Below, one piece after another: positions 46,315 to 55,691 of a stretch of 64,000 nucleotides of DNA (its first letter is position 1; every line of letters begins with the position of its first letter). The DNA is from Candidatus Pyrohabitans jungbluthii (lineage in GTDB: Archaea > Hydrothermarchaeota > Hydrothermarchaeia > Hydrothermarchaeales > BMS3B), in contig MTMD02000002.1 of NCBI GenBank assembly GCA_002010065.2, forward strand, positions 186,001-250,000, in the 5' to 3' direction. The translations under genes and the position numbers were made by a program. The notes below the pieces were generated by a model that saw nothing but the letters and a program-made list of their open reading frames with translations, did no database searches and was not told the origin of the DNA.

Positions 46315-46473
46315 GATATCAGCCTTAAAATGATTATCTAACTCGGGGGTTATTTATAACTTATCTCCCTCATAGGTGTGCGCTTACAACCCCATGCAGC
46401 GAAGATAACGACTCCAATAAAAAGCCAAAAATATATATAGCGATGCTGGAAGAAATCTCACTGGTGATCTCAG

Positions 46474-47697
46474 TTGGGACTGCCCACACTGGATGGAGCA
46501 AAGCTACAAGACAAGCGCGTCTTGATGCGCATCGACATAAACTCGCCAATTGAGCCGAGCACCGGTGCAATCCTCGACGACACAAGGATAAGGAGTCACA
46601 TCGCAACCATAGAAGAGCTTTCACATGCGAAGCTGGTTCTGCTTGCCCACCAGAGCCGTCCGGGACTTGAGGATTTCACTACACTAGAGGCACACTCGCA
46701 GCGCCTCGCGAAGCTTCTGGGCAAGGAGGTGCGCTACATTGATGACGTCTTTGGTAAAGCTGCGAGGGAGGAGATATTCCGCCTGAAGAGCGGCGAGGTG
46801 CTCATGCTGGAGAACGTTCGCTTCTGCAGTGAGGAGGTGGCAGAGGAGGTTAAATCAAAGCCTCCGGAAGCTCAGGCGAAGACAAACTTAGTGAGGAAGC
46901 TTTCCTCATACGTTGACGCGTACGTCAACGATGCCTTCGCAGTTGCGCACCGCTCGCAGCCAAGCGTTGTTGCCTTTCCAGTGGTTCTCCCCAGCTATGC
47001 TGGAAGGCTCCTCGAAAAAGAGGTGGAAAATCTGAGCAGGGTTTTGAAGAGTGACGCTGAGCCCAAGGTTTTCAGCTTTGGCGGAGCCAAGGCGAAAGAC
47101 TCCTTGAAGGTTATGGAGAAGCTTTTGAGTCGTGGCATAGCTGATATTATACTCACCTCAGGAATGGTCGCGAATGTGTTTCTCCTCGCGCAGGGTAAGG
47201 ACATAGGCGAGGTTAATCTTAGGGTGGTGAAGGAGAGGGGATTTGACACGCTTGTAGAGAAGGCAAAGAAGCTTCTGGAAAAGTACGGGGAGAAGATTCA
47301 GGTTCCAACAGACCTGGCTTTTAAAAGAGACGGCTCACGGGCAGAGACGAGCGTTGACAATCTCCCCAATCAGAAGATTATGGACATAGGCATCGATACC
47401 ATCGCAAGATATACGAAAATAATCGAAAACGCTGCCATAGTGGCTGCCAACGGTCCGGCAGGGGTTTTTGAGATAAAGGAGTTTGCCCTGGGAAGCCAGG
47501 AGCTACTGAAAGCTATGGCGAGGTGCAAGGGCTTTACAGTAATAGGCGGGGGACACCTCGCTGCTATAGCAGCGAAGCAGGGGCTGAGGGAAAAGATATC
47601 CTTCATAAGCACCGGCGGCAAGGCGATGCTTCTCTTCTTAGCTGGAGAAAAGCTCCCTGGTATAGAAGTGCTCAGGGAAGCGAGGGGCTATGACTAG
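46474..47697 (+). CDS. pgk: Phosphoglycerate kinase
   Basis: Glycolytic/gluconeogenic enzyme that interconverts 1,3-bisphosphoglycerate and 3-phosphoglycerate with ADP/ATP. 407 residues, with RVLMRIDINSPIE, HQSRPG, MLENVRF, the hinge region FSFGGAKAKDSLKVM and the C-terminal VIGGGHLAAIA nucleotide site. The start is a TTG at 46474, placed by GGTGAT a few bases upstream and a TATA-like AAATATATATAG about 35-45 bases upstream. Its 3' end overlaps the following minD by eight bases. Confidence 0.95.
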   Translation: MGLPTLDGAKLQDKRVLMRIDINSPIEPSTGAILDDTRIRSHIATIEELSHAKLVLLAHQSRPGLEDFTTLEAHSQRLAKLLGKEVRYIDDVFGKAAREEIFRLKSGEVLMLENVRFCSEEVAEEVKSKPPEAQAKTNLVRKLSSYVDAYVNDAFAVAHRSQPSVVAFPVVLPSYAGRLLEKEVENLSRVLKSDAEPKVFSFGGAKAKDSLKVMEKLLSRGIADIILTSGMVANVFLLAQGKDIGEVNLRVVKERGFDTLVEKAKKLLEKYGEKIQVPTDLAFKRDGSRAETSVDNLPNQKIMDIGIDTIARYTKIIENAAIVAANGPAGVFEIKEFALGSQELLKAMARCKGFTVIGGGHLAAIAAKQGLREKISFISTGGKAMLLFLAGEKLPGIEVLREARGYD

Positions 47698-48451
47698 GGT
47701 AATAGTGGTGGCCTCCGGTAAAGGTGGAGTGGGTAAAACCACGATAGCCGCGAATTTGGCGGTAGCGTTGAGCATGTTCGGGAAGCGCGTAGCCGTGCTT
47801 GACGCAGATGTGGTGATGGCAAACTTGGAGATAATTCTCGGGCTTAAAAATCCGCCGGTTGCGCTTATAGACGTGTTGAAGGGGAGGCTGGAAATCAGCG
47901 ATGTTATGTATGAAGGACCTGAAGGGGTTAAGATAATCCCTGCCGGCATAACCCTTGATGGCTTCAACGAAGAGAACATGGAGATGCTCAAGGCAGCGTT
48001 GCGCGAGATACCCAGGGACATAGAGATACTGGTGATAGACGCCCCCGCGGGTAGAGACGCTGCCATGGTCATGGACGAAGGGCAGGAGGTCATAATAGTA
48101 ACCACGCCTCAGGTTTCAAGCGTCTCCGACGCGCTCAAGATGAAGCTCCTGGCAGAACGTATGGGTGCGCGTACCATAGGGGCAATAATGAACATGGTCG
48201 AGGGCAAGCCTCGGGAACTCAGCGTGCAGGAGATTGAGAACACCCTGGATACAAACGTCATAGCAATTGTACCAGAGGACGAGGTGGTAAAGGAGGCTCT
48301 TGCCTATGAGGAACCCTTTGTGCTCAGGTACCCCTACTCTGAGCCGACGAGGGAGATAATGAAACTTGCCGCAGGTTTAATAGGTAGAAACTACTCGCCT
48401 CCGCAGCCCTCGCTGCTGGAGAGGCTAATAAACTTCCTGAGAAGGCGTTAG
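47690..48451 (+). CDS. minD: MinD/ParA-family ATPase, first copy
   Basis: Deviant Walker A ATPase of 253 residues. KGGVGKTTIAANLAVAL at residues 11-27, the Asp in VLDADVVMANLE, and the switch IDAPAGRD are canonical, and the C-terminus SLLERLINFLRRR is an amphipathic helix of the kind that targets MinD to the membrane. Archaeal MinD homologues position cell-surface machines rather than the Z ring. It overlaps pgk by eight bases and converges with the small-protein/minD unit on the other strand. Confidence 0.92.
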   Translation: MTRVIVVASGKGGVGKTTIAANLAVALSMFGKRVAVLDADVVMANLEIILGLKNPPVALIDVLKGRLEISDVMYEGPEGVKIIPAGITLDGFNEENMEMLKAALREIPRDIEILVIDAPAGRDAAMVMDEGQEVIIVTTPQVSSVSDALKMKLLAERMGARTIGAIMNMVEGKPRELSVQEIENTLDTNVIAIVPEDEVVKEALAYEEPFVLRYPYSEPTREIMKLAAGLIGRNYSPPQPSLLERLINFLRRR

Positions 48452-48633
48452 CTTCCCTTCTCCTTTATCTTCAGCAACCTGCTCTTTAACTTATTGAGCT
48501 CCTCCTGTGAGAGTTGCACCCCACCTTTAATCTCTCTGATTTCCTCTTTGAGATATTTAACCCTGAAAAGGAGCAGTACGTTGAATATAACACTTATAAA
48601 AAGCAGAATGTAGATTACAAGATAAATCCCCAT
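48448..48633 (-). CDS. Small membrane protein with coiled-coil tail, 61 aa
   Basis: An N-terminal transmembrane helix (IYLVIYILLFISVIFNVLLLF, about residues 3-23) is followed by a positively and negatively charged heptad-like helix (VKYLKEEIREIKGG, LSQEELNKLKSRLLKIKEKG). The ATG at 48633 overlaps the upstream minD stop as TGATG, so it is translated with that ATPase. It resembles no family I can name, but the coupling suggests a membrane partner of MinD. Confidence 0.7.
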   Translation of the reverse strand: MGIYLVIYILLFISVIFNVLLLFRVKYLKEEIREIKGGVQLSQEELNKLKSRLLKIKEKGS

Positions 48634-49412
48634 CAAACTCCCCCAAAGAGACCGTTTATCAGGCGCTTCATGAAACTCCTCTTCTTGGGAGTAGGAGGTA
48701 CGTACTTTTCTCCAATTAAATCTGCCGCAAGCTTCTTTATAGCAATCGACGCAGGTGAATCTGGTCTTCGAAGGATTACCGGCTGACCATAGGCGGTGCT
48801 TCTTCTCACCTCGGTGTCTTCCGGAATAGCTGCCAGCACGCGGGTCTCAAGTATCACCTCCACCTCCTGTAATGTCAGGTCGCTCCTGTCAAAGCCCACG
48901 CGGTTGAGCACCGCGCCGAGCACATTGCAACCCAGCTTTTTTGCAACTATCCTAGTCTTGAGAGCATCGCTCATGGAGGAAATCTCGGGGTTGGCTACCA
49001 GCAGGAGTTGCTCTCCCGCAGCAAGGGCTGTGACCACGGGCCTACCAAGCCCTGCAGGAGCATCTATAAGGAGGATTTCTGTTTCGCCCAGAACCTTGGT
49101 GAGCACAGCCTCAAGCCTCTCGGGGTCTGCCTTGCGCAGCCCGTCTAAGCTTATGCCTGCAGGCACAACTTTAACACCTGCCGGCCCCTCGTAAATCGCC
49201 TGAGAAACATCCGCTTCCCCTGCAAGCACGTCATGGAGGGTGACATTCATTCCCTCCATGCCAAGATGGAGTTCAAGATTCGCCATCTCTATATCGGCAT
49301 CTAAAATGGTCACATCCCTGCCAAACTGGGCAAGGGCAATGCCAAGGTTGCTCGTAAGCATTGTCTTTCCAACGCCGCCTTTTCCTGAGGCTATGGTAAT
49401 AGAAACTCCCAT
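48633..49412 (-). CDS. minD: MinD/ParA-family ATPase, second copy
   Basis: 259-residue homologue of the protein at 47690-48451, with [31 protein letters not shown] and IDAPAGLG. The C-terminus [16 protein letters not shown] is another amphipathic membrane-targeting helix. It is on the opposite strand to the first copy, with only the 61-aa gene between, and the two C-terminal coding ends face each other. The pair probably arose by duplication, but the sequences are quite diverged. Confidence 0.9.
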   Translation of the reverse strand: MGVSITIASGKGGVGKTMLTSNLGIALAQFGRDVTILDADIEMANLELHLGMEGMNVTLHDVLAGEADVSQAIYEGPAGVKVVPAGISLDGLRKADPERLEAVLTKVLGETEILLIDAPAGLGRPVVTALAAGEQLLLVANPEISSMSDALKTRIVAKKLGCNVLGAVLNRVGFDRSDLTLQEVEVILETRVLAAIPEDTEVRRSTAYGQPVILRRPDSPASIAIKKLAADLIGEKYVPPTPKKRSFMKRLINGLFGGV

Positions 49413-49487
49413 ATAAGCATCAACCTTCTTAGATTATATTCTATTACCTTTGCATACTTTTAAAAAGTTTTCCTAAGAAACCATTAT

Positions 49488-50351
49488 TTACCGGAGCACC
49501 TCCTTCAGAAGTTCCGGAATCTCCTGGGGAATCCTCGCCACCCTAGCTCCACTCTTCTCAAGTGCCTGAATCTTGCCTTCGGCGGTGCCTTTGCCTCTAG
49601 AGATTATTGCCCCTGCATGCCCCATGCGCTTTCCAGGTGGTGCTGTTAGGCCCGCGACGTAGCCAATGACTGGCTTGCTCATAGTCTTTATAAACTCAGC
49701 GGCGCGTTCCTCGGCGTCGCCACCAATTTCACCTATCAGCACGACGGCGCTGGTTTCCTCATCCTCCTCAAACATCTGTAGGACTTCCACAAAGCTGGTA
49801 CCCACGACTGGGTCGCCGCCTATACCCACGAGGGTGCTCTGCCCATAACCGGCTTCGGTTATCGCGAGGGCTATTTCATAAGCTAAGGTACCGCTGCGCG
49901 AGACCACGCCCACGTTTCCTTGCGTGAACACCTGCGCTGGCATTATGCCCAGCTTGCTTTTCCCTGGCGAAATTATGCCTGCGGTGTTTGGGCCAATAAC
50001 GCGGCTTCCGCAGCGCTCCGCGTAAGCTTTGATCTTCATTGAATCGTGCACTGGTATGCCCTCGGTAATTATCACCACAAGCTCCAGGTTTTCAACCGCC
50101 TCAAGAGCGGCGTCCATAGCAAAGGGCGCAGGAACGAAGATTATTGAAGCGTTGGCGTCATGGTGGCGAAGCGCCTCCTTCACAGAGTCGTATACGGGCA
50201 CACCATGGACCTCGCTACCCCCTTTGCCGGGGGTTACCCCTGCGACTATCTTGGTGCCGTATTCCAGCATCAGCTTTGTGTGGAAGCTCCCCTGCGAGCC
50301 TGTAATCCCCTGCACTATAGCTCGAGTGTTTTCATCGATGAGGATGCTCAC
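49488..50351 (-). CDS. sucD: Succinyl-CoA synthetase (ADP/GDP-forming) alpha subunit
   Basis: 287 residues, N-terminal CoA-binding Rossmann domain ([33 protein letters not shown], read in parts) and the phosphohistidine domain with SRSGTLAYE and GHAGAIIS (His about 240). It works with SucC as an acyl-CoA:nucleoside diphosphate ligase; in archaea it can yield ATP from succinyl-CoA or run in a reductive branch. It overlaps the end of sucC by four bases. Confidence 0.96.
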   Translation of the reverse strand: MSILIDENTRAIVQGITGSQGSFHTKLMLEYGTKIVAGVTPGKGGSEVHGVPVYDSVKEALRHHDANASIIFVPAPFAMDAALEAVENLELVVIITEGIPVHDSMKIKAYAERCGSRVIGPNTAGIISPGKSKLGIMPAQVFTQGNVGVVSRSGTLAYEIALAITEAGYGQSTLVGIGGDPVVGTSFVEVLQMFEEDEETSAVVLIGEIGGDAEERAAEFIKTMSKPVIGYVAGLTAPPGKRMGHAGAIISRGKGTAEGKIQALEKSGARVARIPQEIPELLKEVLR

Positions 50352-51436
50352 CTTCCCGCCTCCTTGCTCTTCTCAATCGCCAGCTTTGCGGCGGCGATCA
50401 TATCCCTCTCAACCCCTATTCCAGCGTCGCGTAGCAGCGCTATGCCTTCCTCTTCGTTTGTTCCGCGGAAGCGCACCACAAGCGGCAAGGCAATGCCCTG
50501 CCTCGCTGCAAGAATGCCTCTCGCAATCTCGTCACAGCGGGTGATGCCGCCCAAGATGTTTATGAATATCACCTTAACCTTGGGGTGTGCCGCCACCCTC
50601 AGCAAAGCTTCTCGCATTACCTCGCTTCCGGCTCCACCTCCTATGTCTAGGAAGTTTGCCGGCTCTCCCCCGAGGTGCTTGAGCGTGTCCATCGTAGACA
50701 TCGCCAGTCCAGCGCCATTAACTATACACCCTATGCTCCCATCGAGCTCCACGTAGGGCAAACCCCGAGCTTTCTTCTCAAAATCCTGCCTGAAGAGTGC
50801 ATCCTCGTCTATAACAATCTTGGCGTCTGCTGCAAACACACCTTCTTCAGCTATAACTAAGGGGTTAATCTCCGCCAGCTGGGCGTCTTTCTCAGAAAAG
50901 ACGCGGTAGAGCTTTAAAAGCACATCGCTTACCTTCTTAAAGCTCTCTGAGTCCAAGCCAAGCCCAGAAGCAAGCTCCCGAGCCATGTATGGATAAAACC
51001 CCACAAAGGAGTCAACGTGACGGGAGAATATCTTCTCAGGCGAGCGCTCTGCTACCTCCTCTATATCAACGCCTCCCTCGCCGCTCACCATGAAAACCGC
51101 CTTGCCCTCTGCCCTATCGATGGTTATCCCCGCGTATATCTCCCTGCGGATGCCCAGCTTCTGCTCCACCAGCACCTTTTCAACCTTGAAGCCCTTGAGC
51201 TTCATGGAGAGCAGATCTTTTGCCAGCCTGGCAGCCTCCTTAGGGGTATCTGCAAACTTTACCCCGCCTGCCTTTCCTCTACCTCCAGCGAGCACCTGAG
51301 CCTTGAGTACCACGCTTGTGCCCAGCTTCTCTGCTATCCTCCTGGCTTCCTCTGGCGAGGAGGCAACCTCACCTCGTGGCACGGGTATGCCATAGCGCGC
51401 AAAAATTTCCTTTCCCTGATATTCATAGAGGTTCAT
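50348..51436 (-). CDS. sucC: Succinyl-CoA synthetase beta subunit
   Basis: 362-residue ATP-grasp subunit: [22 protein letters not shown] at the N-terminus, [37 protein letters not shown] and the C-terminal [15 protein letters not shown] ([10 protein letters not shown] in this protein). Standard order sucC-sucD. The divergent region to its right holds two tandem TATA-like boxes for the next gene. Confidence 0.96.
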   Translation of the reverse strand: MNLYEYQGKEIFARYGIPVPRGEVASSPEEARRIAEKLGTSVVLKAQVLAGGRGKAGGVKFADTPKEAARLAKDLLSMKLKGFKVEKVLVEQKLGIRREIYAGITIDRAEGKAVFMVSGEGGVDIEEVAERSPEKIFSRHVDSFVGFYPYMARELASGLGLDSESFKKVSDVLLKLYRVFSEKDAQLAEINPLVIAEEGVFAADAKIVIDEDALFRQDFEKKARGLPYVELDGSIGCIVNGAGLAMSTMDTLKHLGGEPANFLDIGGGAGSEVMREALLRVAAHPKVKVIFINILGGITRCDEIARGILAARQGIALPLVVRFRGTNEEEGIALLRDAGIGVERDMIAAAKLAIEKSKEAGR

Positions 51437-51543
51437 AGCCCAGCCTCGCTCATAGTAATCGCAAAGGAAATATAAAAATATTCTCCGATAGTTTTTATAA
51501 CTTATAGTTTTTATTTATAACTTGAGGAGGAAAGTAGAGGAGG

Positions 51544-52080
51544 ATGAAGAACCTGCGTCCTAGCTGGGAGGCTGCAAACCTGTATTCAGGTCAGCGCGTC
51601 GGCATCTTTGTTGATGTGCAGAACCTGTACTACTCCGCGAGGGCACTCTACGGCTCCAAGGTCAACTTTAAGGAGATTCTCAGGGAGGCGGTGCGGGGCA
51701 GGAGCTTAATAAGGGCGATAGCCTACGTGATACGCGCTGGAATAGAGGAGGAGCAGTCCTTCTTCGATGTGCTCCAGAACATGGGTTATGAGGTCAAGGC
51801 TAAGGACCTGCAGGTATTTCCGGGAGGTCACAAGAAGGGCGATTGGGACATAGGAATAGCTATGGATGCAATAGAGCTTGCACCGAAGCTGGACGTGATT
51901 GTTCTTGTAAGCGGCGATGGCGATTTTACCCCGCTGGTGGAGCACCTGCGCCGCGCCCTTGGGTGTCGAGTTGAGGTCATGGCCTTTGGCAGAAGCTGCT
52001 CCTCCAAGCTAATTCAAGCGGCAGACGAGTTCATTGATTTAGACCGCGAGCCTGAGAGGTTCCTGCTGGGGAGGCCCTGA
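51544..52080 (+). CDS. NYN-domain (LabA/DUF88, PIN-like) protein
   Basis: 178-residue protein with the NYN fold: VGIFVDVQNLYYSARALYG at about 20-38 (Asp about 24, Asn about 27), DWDIGIAMDAIELA around 100 and VLVSGDGDFTPLVEHL around 122, the acidic residues of a PIN-like nuclease site. Members are RNA-acting nucleases or RNA-binding regulators. It ends 13 bases before the probable promoter of sepS. GAGGAGG stands just before the ATG. Confidence 0.8.
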   Translation: MKNLRPSWEAANLYSGQRVGIFVDVQNLYYSARALYGSKVNFKEILREAVRGRSLIRAIAYVIRAGIEEEQSFFDVLQNMGYEVKAKDLQVFPGGHKKGDWDIGIAMDAIELAPKLDVIVLVSGDGDFTPLVEHLRRALGCRVEVMAFGRSCSSKLIQAADEFIDLDREPERFLLGRP

Positions 52081-52091
52081 AAAGCGAGAAA

Positions 52092-52100
52092 CCTTTATAT
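52092..52100 (+). promoter_or_regulatory. TATA box for leaderless sepS
   Basis: CCTTTATAT centred at about 52096 puts the predicted transcription start at about 52122, one base from the ATG at 52123. The leaderless fit decides the sepS start against the ATGs at 52105 and 52129. Confidence 0.6.
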
Positions 52101-52122
52101 CGCTATGCAGAGAGTATCCCTC

Positions 52123-53676
52123 ATGCGCATGTGGAACAGCAAGAAGCTCGCGAAGCTTGCCAGAAAGGACTTTGAAAAAGCATGGGAAGAGACGGCGAAG
52201 CTTATTCCTCAGCAAGGTGTGGGTGCCACCTACGAGGGTGTTGCTAGGGGGAAGCCCCACATACTCTTCGAGACGATTCAGAAGCTGCGTGAAGCCTACC
52301 TCAGCCTCGGGTTTGAGGAGGTGGTCAACCCCATATTCATTGAAGATAAGGAGGTCAAGCGCCAGTTTGGGCCAGAGGCTCTTGCAGTGCTCGATCGCTG
52401 CTTTTACCTCGCAGGTTTGCCCCGCCCTGATGTAGGGCTTAGCGAGGAGAAGCTTTCAAAGCTCCGCTCGCTTGGGGTTGAGGTGGAGGATAAGGAGAAG
52501 CTTCAGCAGCTGCTGCACGGCTACAAGAAGGGCGAGTTCGGGGGAGACGATTTAATATACAAGCTTTCCAGTGCCCTGGGCATAGACGACGCCCTTGCTA
52601 CTAAAGTACTGGAGGAGGTTTTCCCAGAGTTTAAGGAGCTCAAACCAGAGGCGACGACGCTCACGCTGCGCAGCCACATGACCAGCGGGTGGTTTTTAAC
52701 CCTTGCTTCCCTTTACGGCAGGCGAAAGCTGCCCTTAAAGCTCTTCTCAATAGATAGGTGCTTCCGCAGGGAGCAACAGGAGGATAAGACCCACCTGAGG
52801 AGCCATTTCTCTGCAAGCTGCGTTGTTATGGGCGAGAAGGTGAGCGTTGACGACGGTAAAGCCGTGGCTAAAGCTCTGCTCTCCCGCTTCGGCTTCACAG
52901 AGTTTGAGTTTCGTCCCGACGAGAAGCGCTCCAAGTACTACACCCCGGGCACGCAGACAGAGGTGTACGCTTACCACCCCAAGGTGGGCTGGGTGGAGAT
53001 AGCCACCTTCGGCATCTACTCGCCAGTGGCGCTTTCCCGCTACAAGATAGAAGTTCCTGTGATGAATTTGGGCATGGGCGTGGAGCGCCTTGCCATGGTT
53101 CTCTCAGGCAGTAGCGATGTGCGCGAGCTGGTGTATCCCCAGTTCTACGCAGAGTGGCACCTGAGCGATGAAGAGCTTGCGGATATGATTTACGTAAAGC
53201 GCACACCGGGGAGCGAGGAAGGGGAAAAACTTGCGAAGGCAATCGCTATGATAGCGCGGGAGAAGGCAGCCTCGCCATCGCCGTGCGAATTCGTCGCCTA
53301 TGAAGGCGAGTTGCTTGGTAGGCATGTCAAGGTGAAGCTGGTGGAACGAGAGGAGAACACAAAGCTCCTCGGTCCTGCGGCGCTGAACAAGGTGGTTGTA
53401 GCCGAGGGAAATATACTGGGAGTGCCTCCTGAGGAGGAAAAGGGTGTGGAGAGGATAACCTACCTGCAAGCAATTGCTCTTCTCGCGGCTGCGAAGATTG
53501 AAGAGGCGGCGAAGGCGGGAAAGCGCTTCGCCAGGGTGCGCGTGGGGATGGCAAAGAGCCTAGGGGACATAAACCTAACTCTGGACGAAGTCGCCAGGCG
53601 GTACATCACCTCAAAGGAAAAGCGCATCGAGGTGGGCGGACCAGTGTTCATGACCATAGAGGCAAGCTTTGAGTAG
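52123..53676 (+). CDS. sepS: O-phosphoseryl-tRNA(Cys) ligase (SepRS)
   Basis: Class II synthetase that charges tRNA(Cys) with O-phosphoserine, which SepCysS then turns to Cys-tRNA. 517 residues. The N-terminal RKDFEKAWEET, the class II motif 2 region LFSIDRCFRREQQEDKTHLRSHFSASCVVMGE (read in parts), TLRSHMTSGWF and the motif 3 segment NLGMGVERLAMVL are characteristic of this family, found in methanogens, Archaeoglobi and relatives. The start ATG 52123 gives a leaderless mRNA from the TATA box at 52094-52100. SepCysS is not in the window. This gene is the strongest lineage marker here. Confidence 0.93.
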   Translation: MRMWNSKKLAKLARKDFEKAWEETAKLIPQQGVGATYEGVARGKPHILFETIQKLREAYLSLGFEEVVNPIFIEDKEVKRQFGPEALAVLDRCFYLAGLPRPDVGLSEEKLSKLRSLGVEVEDKEKLQQLLHGYKKGEFGGDDLIYKLSSALGIDDALATKVLEEVFPEFKELKPEATTLTLRSHMTSGWFLTLASLYGRRKLPLKLFSIDRCFRREQQEDKTHLRSHFSASCVVMGEKVSVDDGKAVAKALLSRFGFTEFEFRPDEKRSKYYTPGTQTEVYAYHPKVGWVEIATFGIYSPVALSRYKIEVPVMNLGMGVERLAMVLSGSSDVRELVYPQFYAEWHLSDEELADMIYVKRTPGSEEGEKLAKAIAMIAREKAASPSPCEFVAYEGELLGRHVKVKLVEREENTKLLGPAALNKVVVAEGNILGVPPEEEKGVERITYLQAIALLAAAKIEEAAKAGKRFARVRVGMAKSLGDINLTLDEVARRYITSKEKRIEVGGPVFMTIEASFE

Positions 53677-53750
53677 TGTTACCTAATTCCGGTGAAGTGG
53701 TTATAACCGTCTACCTGGCTTTTGCCAAGCGGCGCCCTTCTCTGGGTTCG

Positions 53751-53828
53751 GATAGGGTAATCGGGGCGAGCACGGCGCCTCCTATATCGGCACGGAAGGG
53801 GTAATAGGGGCGGGGAAGGCGCCCCTAT
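53751..53828 (+). repeat. Hairpin repeat, GC-rich unit, left copy (with degenerate tandem unit)
   Basis: A 34-base unit at 53795-53828 recurs inverted and identical at 62505-62538. It holds a perfect hairpin: ATAGGGGCG (53804-53812), seven-base loop, CGCCCCTAT (53820-53828). A diverged tandem copy of the unit, about 35 bases, lies directly upstream at 53751-53785. The surrounding gene-free stretch from 53677 to 54018 also contains a 9-base hairpin (53875-53895) and the second unit at 53936-53974. Confidence 0.8.
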
Positions 53829-53874
53829 GGTTCCTATCTAGATGACGCTTGAATCTATGGTGGCAGGAGGTCTC

Positions 53875-53895
53875 GCAACTCTCTGCGAGAGTTGC
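53875..53895 (+). repeat. Hairpin within the intergenic repeat block
   Basis: GCAACTCTC (53875-53883) pairs perfectly with GAGAGTTGC (53887-53895) around a three-base loop TGC. No T tract follows, so it is not a standard terminator. It sits between two conserved repeat units. Confidence 0.6.
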
Positions 53896-53935
53896 TTCGA
53901 CTTCCCTCGCATACGCTCAGGAAGTAATAGTAACC

Positions 53936-53974
53936 CGCTGATGGTTACCCGGAAGCGAAGCTTCCGGCGTGACG
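53936..53974 (+). repeat. Hairpin repeat, GAAGC unit, copy A, 45 bases before SRP RNA
   Basis: A 39-base unit identical (inverted) to 62567-62605. Its centre is CCGGAAGC-GAA-GCTTCCGG (53949-53967), a perfect eight-base-pair stem with a three-base loop, and it continues into CGTGACG. A shortened, partly compensated copy is at 55692-55728. This is a dispersed palindromic element of the REP type; no transposase accompanies it. Confidence 0.85.
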
Positions 53975-54018
53975 TAGTTCCTATCATTTTGACTCGTTAA
54001 GCTTCTTTTAAATATCCT

Positions 54019-54335
54019 GCGGGCTAGGCCGGGGGGTTCGGCGTCCCCTGTAACCTGAAATCGTCGATATGCAGGGGCCGAAGCTCCGGGGGCGGAACGC
54101 TCAACCCCGCGTTTCAGCCCGCGGCACGGTGATGAAGCGTCGTCCCGTAGGACCGGTGGTTCCCCAGCGTGTCTCGGAGGAGACGCGTCAAGGGGATTTG
54201 CCCGCTGAACCCCGTCAGGCTCGGAAGAGAGCAGCGGTAGGCGGGACATGCGGTGCTTACGGGGGTGCGGCGCCAAGCTCGAGCCGCGGTCAACTGGCGC
54301 GGGTGAGAGGTTCCCACCCCGGGGCGTGCCCGCTT
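54019..54335 (+). ncRNA. Signal recognition particle 7S RNA
   Basis: Archaeal SRP RNA. Helix 8 motif is seen as GTCAGG (54214-54219), GGAAG tetraloop region (54223-54227) and AGCAGC (54230-54235). The 5' domain starts GGCCGGGGGGTTCGGCG, with the downstream GGGGCCGAAGC pairing back, as in helices 2-4. Ends GCGGGC (54019-54024) and GCCCGC (54328-54333) pair to form helix 1. A run of Ts follows. The exact 5' end is uncertain by several bases. The RNA binds SRP54 and SRP19 and targets membrane proteins to the ribosome-bound translocon. It is bounded to the left by a hairpin repeat. Confidence 0.93.
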
Positions 54336-54444
54336 TTTATTTATTGGTGATATCCTTTTTTTAATTTAAAAATTATTTGAAGACTTTTTGAATTAAAATT
54401 GAAAGCAAGGTTTATATTAAATGAGAACTAATAAAAAATTTTAT

Positions 54445-54834
54445 ATGGCGAGAATTCTCGTGGTTGACGACAACGAAGAGATAGCACACCTTGTGTCTAT
54501 CATATTAGCCCCTGAGGGTCATGAAGTTGAGGTTGCTCTGAGCGGGGAGGAATGTATTGAAAAACTAAAATCCTTTCGTCCAGACCTTATTTTAATGGAT
54601 TATTTCATGCCCGGCGGGGATGGGGTGAAGGTTTCAAAGTTAATAAAGAGTGATGAGAGGTTTAGAGATATCCCAATAATCCTCTTCACAATTATGAGCA
54701 TCGACGAAGGGTTGTATGAGGCTGTCGAAGAGGCTGGCGCAGTGGATTACATTCAGAAGCCCTTTAATATTAAAAAGATGGTGGGGAAAGTAAGGCGAGT
54801 GCTCTCAGCCACCGCCATGCTGCCTGCGGATTAG
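54445..54834 (+). CDS. Single-domain response regulator (CheY-like receiver)
   Basis: 129-residue receiver domain: acid pocket ILVVDDNEE (about residues 4-12), phospho-acceptor Asp in LILMDYFMPGGDG (about 52-60), switch Thr in LFTIMS, and the Lys in IQKPFN. No output domain. Start ATG 54445 is chosen because TTTATATTAA (about 54412-54421) lies 25-30 bases upstream; the alternative at 54421 would overlap that TATA box. No histidine kinase is nearby. Confidence 0.9.
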   Translation: MARILVVDDNEEIAHLVSIILAPEGHEVEVALSGEECIEKLKSFRPDLILMDYFMPGGDGVKVSKLIKSDERFRDIPIILFTIMSIDEGLYEAVEEAGAVDYIQKPFNIKKMVGKVRRVLSATAMLPAD

Positions 54835-55643
54835 TATAGCATCCTCTCCTCTACCTCAGAAATTTTCCGCACGTACTCGATTTTTATGCCCTCAACCTCA
54901 ACGCTTTCGCTTCCAGCGGGCACGAGAACAACGCTTATCCCCGCATCTCTCGCAGCAATCGCCTTTTCTCTTATCTGTGCAACACTCCTAATTCTCCCAT
55001 CGCGTGTTATTCTGCCTGTGACAGCAACGCTCTGATTTATATTCTTCCCGAGCACGGCAGCTATTATTGAGATTGTCAGCGCAGCACCTGCGCTACTCCC
55101 GTAGAGATAGGTAGCTTCATCACCTGAGCTAATCCGGAATATTATGTCCTTATCGCTGAGGTTGACGCCGGTTCTGTCCTGTGCGACCTTTTTTGCCAGG
55201 AGCATTGTCTCCTGAATGGTGTTGTCCAGAATCACCTCCCCCTCTATTTCGTGGAGCACCCTCCCAGCGCCGTGTCTCACTTCAGTTTCCAGGAGAAGCA
55301 CTACGCCTGAGCCGTCTCTTACACCAAGAATGTAGGTTTTCGCGCTGCCGGTGCTGCGCAGCAGGTTCACCTCTTGCCTCAGCACCTGAATGCTATTGTT
55401 CAGAGCAGAAATTCTGTTTTCCGCTTCCTCCAGCCTTGCCTCAAGCTCAGCCTCTCTGACATCTCTCACAGCAAGTGATTCGGAAAGGTTTTTCTCAAGC
55501 AGGTGAATCTCCCGCTCGAGCATAGCAATCGTCTCAGCCTGAGCTTCAATTCTCTCGCCAGTTTTTACAATTGTATAGGCATCTATCAAATTAAGCAAGA
55601 GAAGAATAGAAAGCATGATATACAAAAACTTCTCCCGATTCAT
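54831..55643 (-). CDS. Membrane-anchored Lon-like serine protease (S16 family)
   Basis: 270 residues. Hydrophobic helix near the N-terminus (FLYIMLSILLLLNLID), a coiled coil (about 35-105, ending EVNLLRSTGS), and a C-terminal protease domain with the catalytic Ser in YGSSAGAALT (about 196-205) and the catalytic Lys in REKAIAARDAG (about 232). This is the archaeal Lon/LonB-like S16 core but without an AAA+ domain, so it would rely on a partner or act alone on membrane-tethered substrates. ATG 55643 has GGGGAT upstream; the longer open frame crosses the tRNA gene and is rejected. Confidence 0.82.
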   Translation of the reverse strand: MNREKFLYIMLSILLLLNLIDAYTIVKTGERIEAQAETIAMLEREIHLLEKNLSESLAVRDVREAELEARLEEAENRISALNNSIQVLRQEVNLLRSTGSAKTYILGVRDGSGVVLLLETEVRHGAGRVLHEIEGEVILDNTIQETMLLAKKVAQDRTGVNLSDKDIIFRISSGDEATYLYGSSAGAALTISIIAAVLGKNINQSVAVTGRITRDGRIRSVAQIREKAIAARDAGISVVLVPAGSESVEVEGIKIEYVRKISEVEERMLY

Positions 55644-55691
55644 CTTATCCCCTGCAATAATAATAGTTAACCTCGATATGTTTTTGGCTAA

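Noticed and set aside
54069-54350. Protein frames inside the SRP RNA region, both strands
   Set aside because: The region carries the SRP RNA helix 8 motif and paired ends; the frames are by-products of GC-rich RNA sequence.
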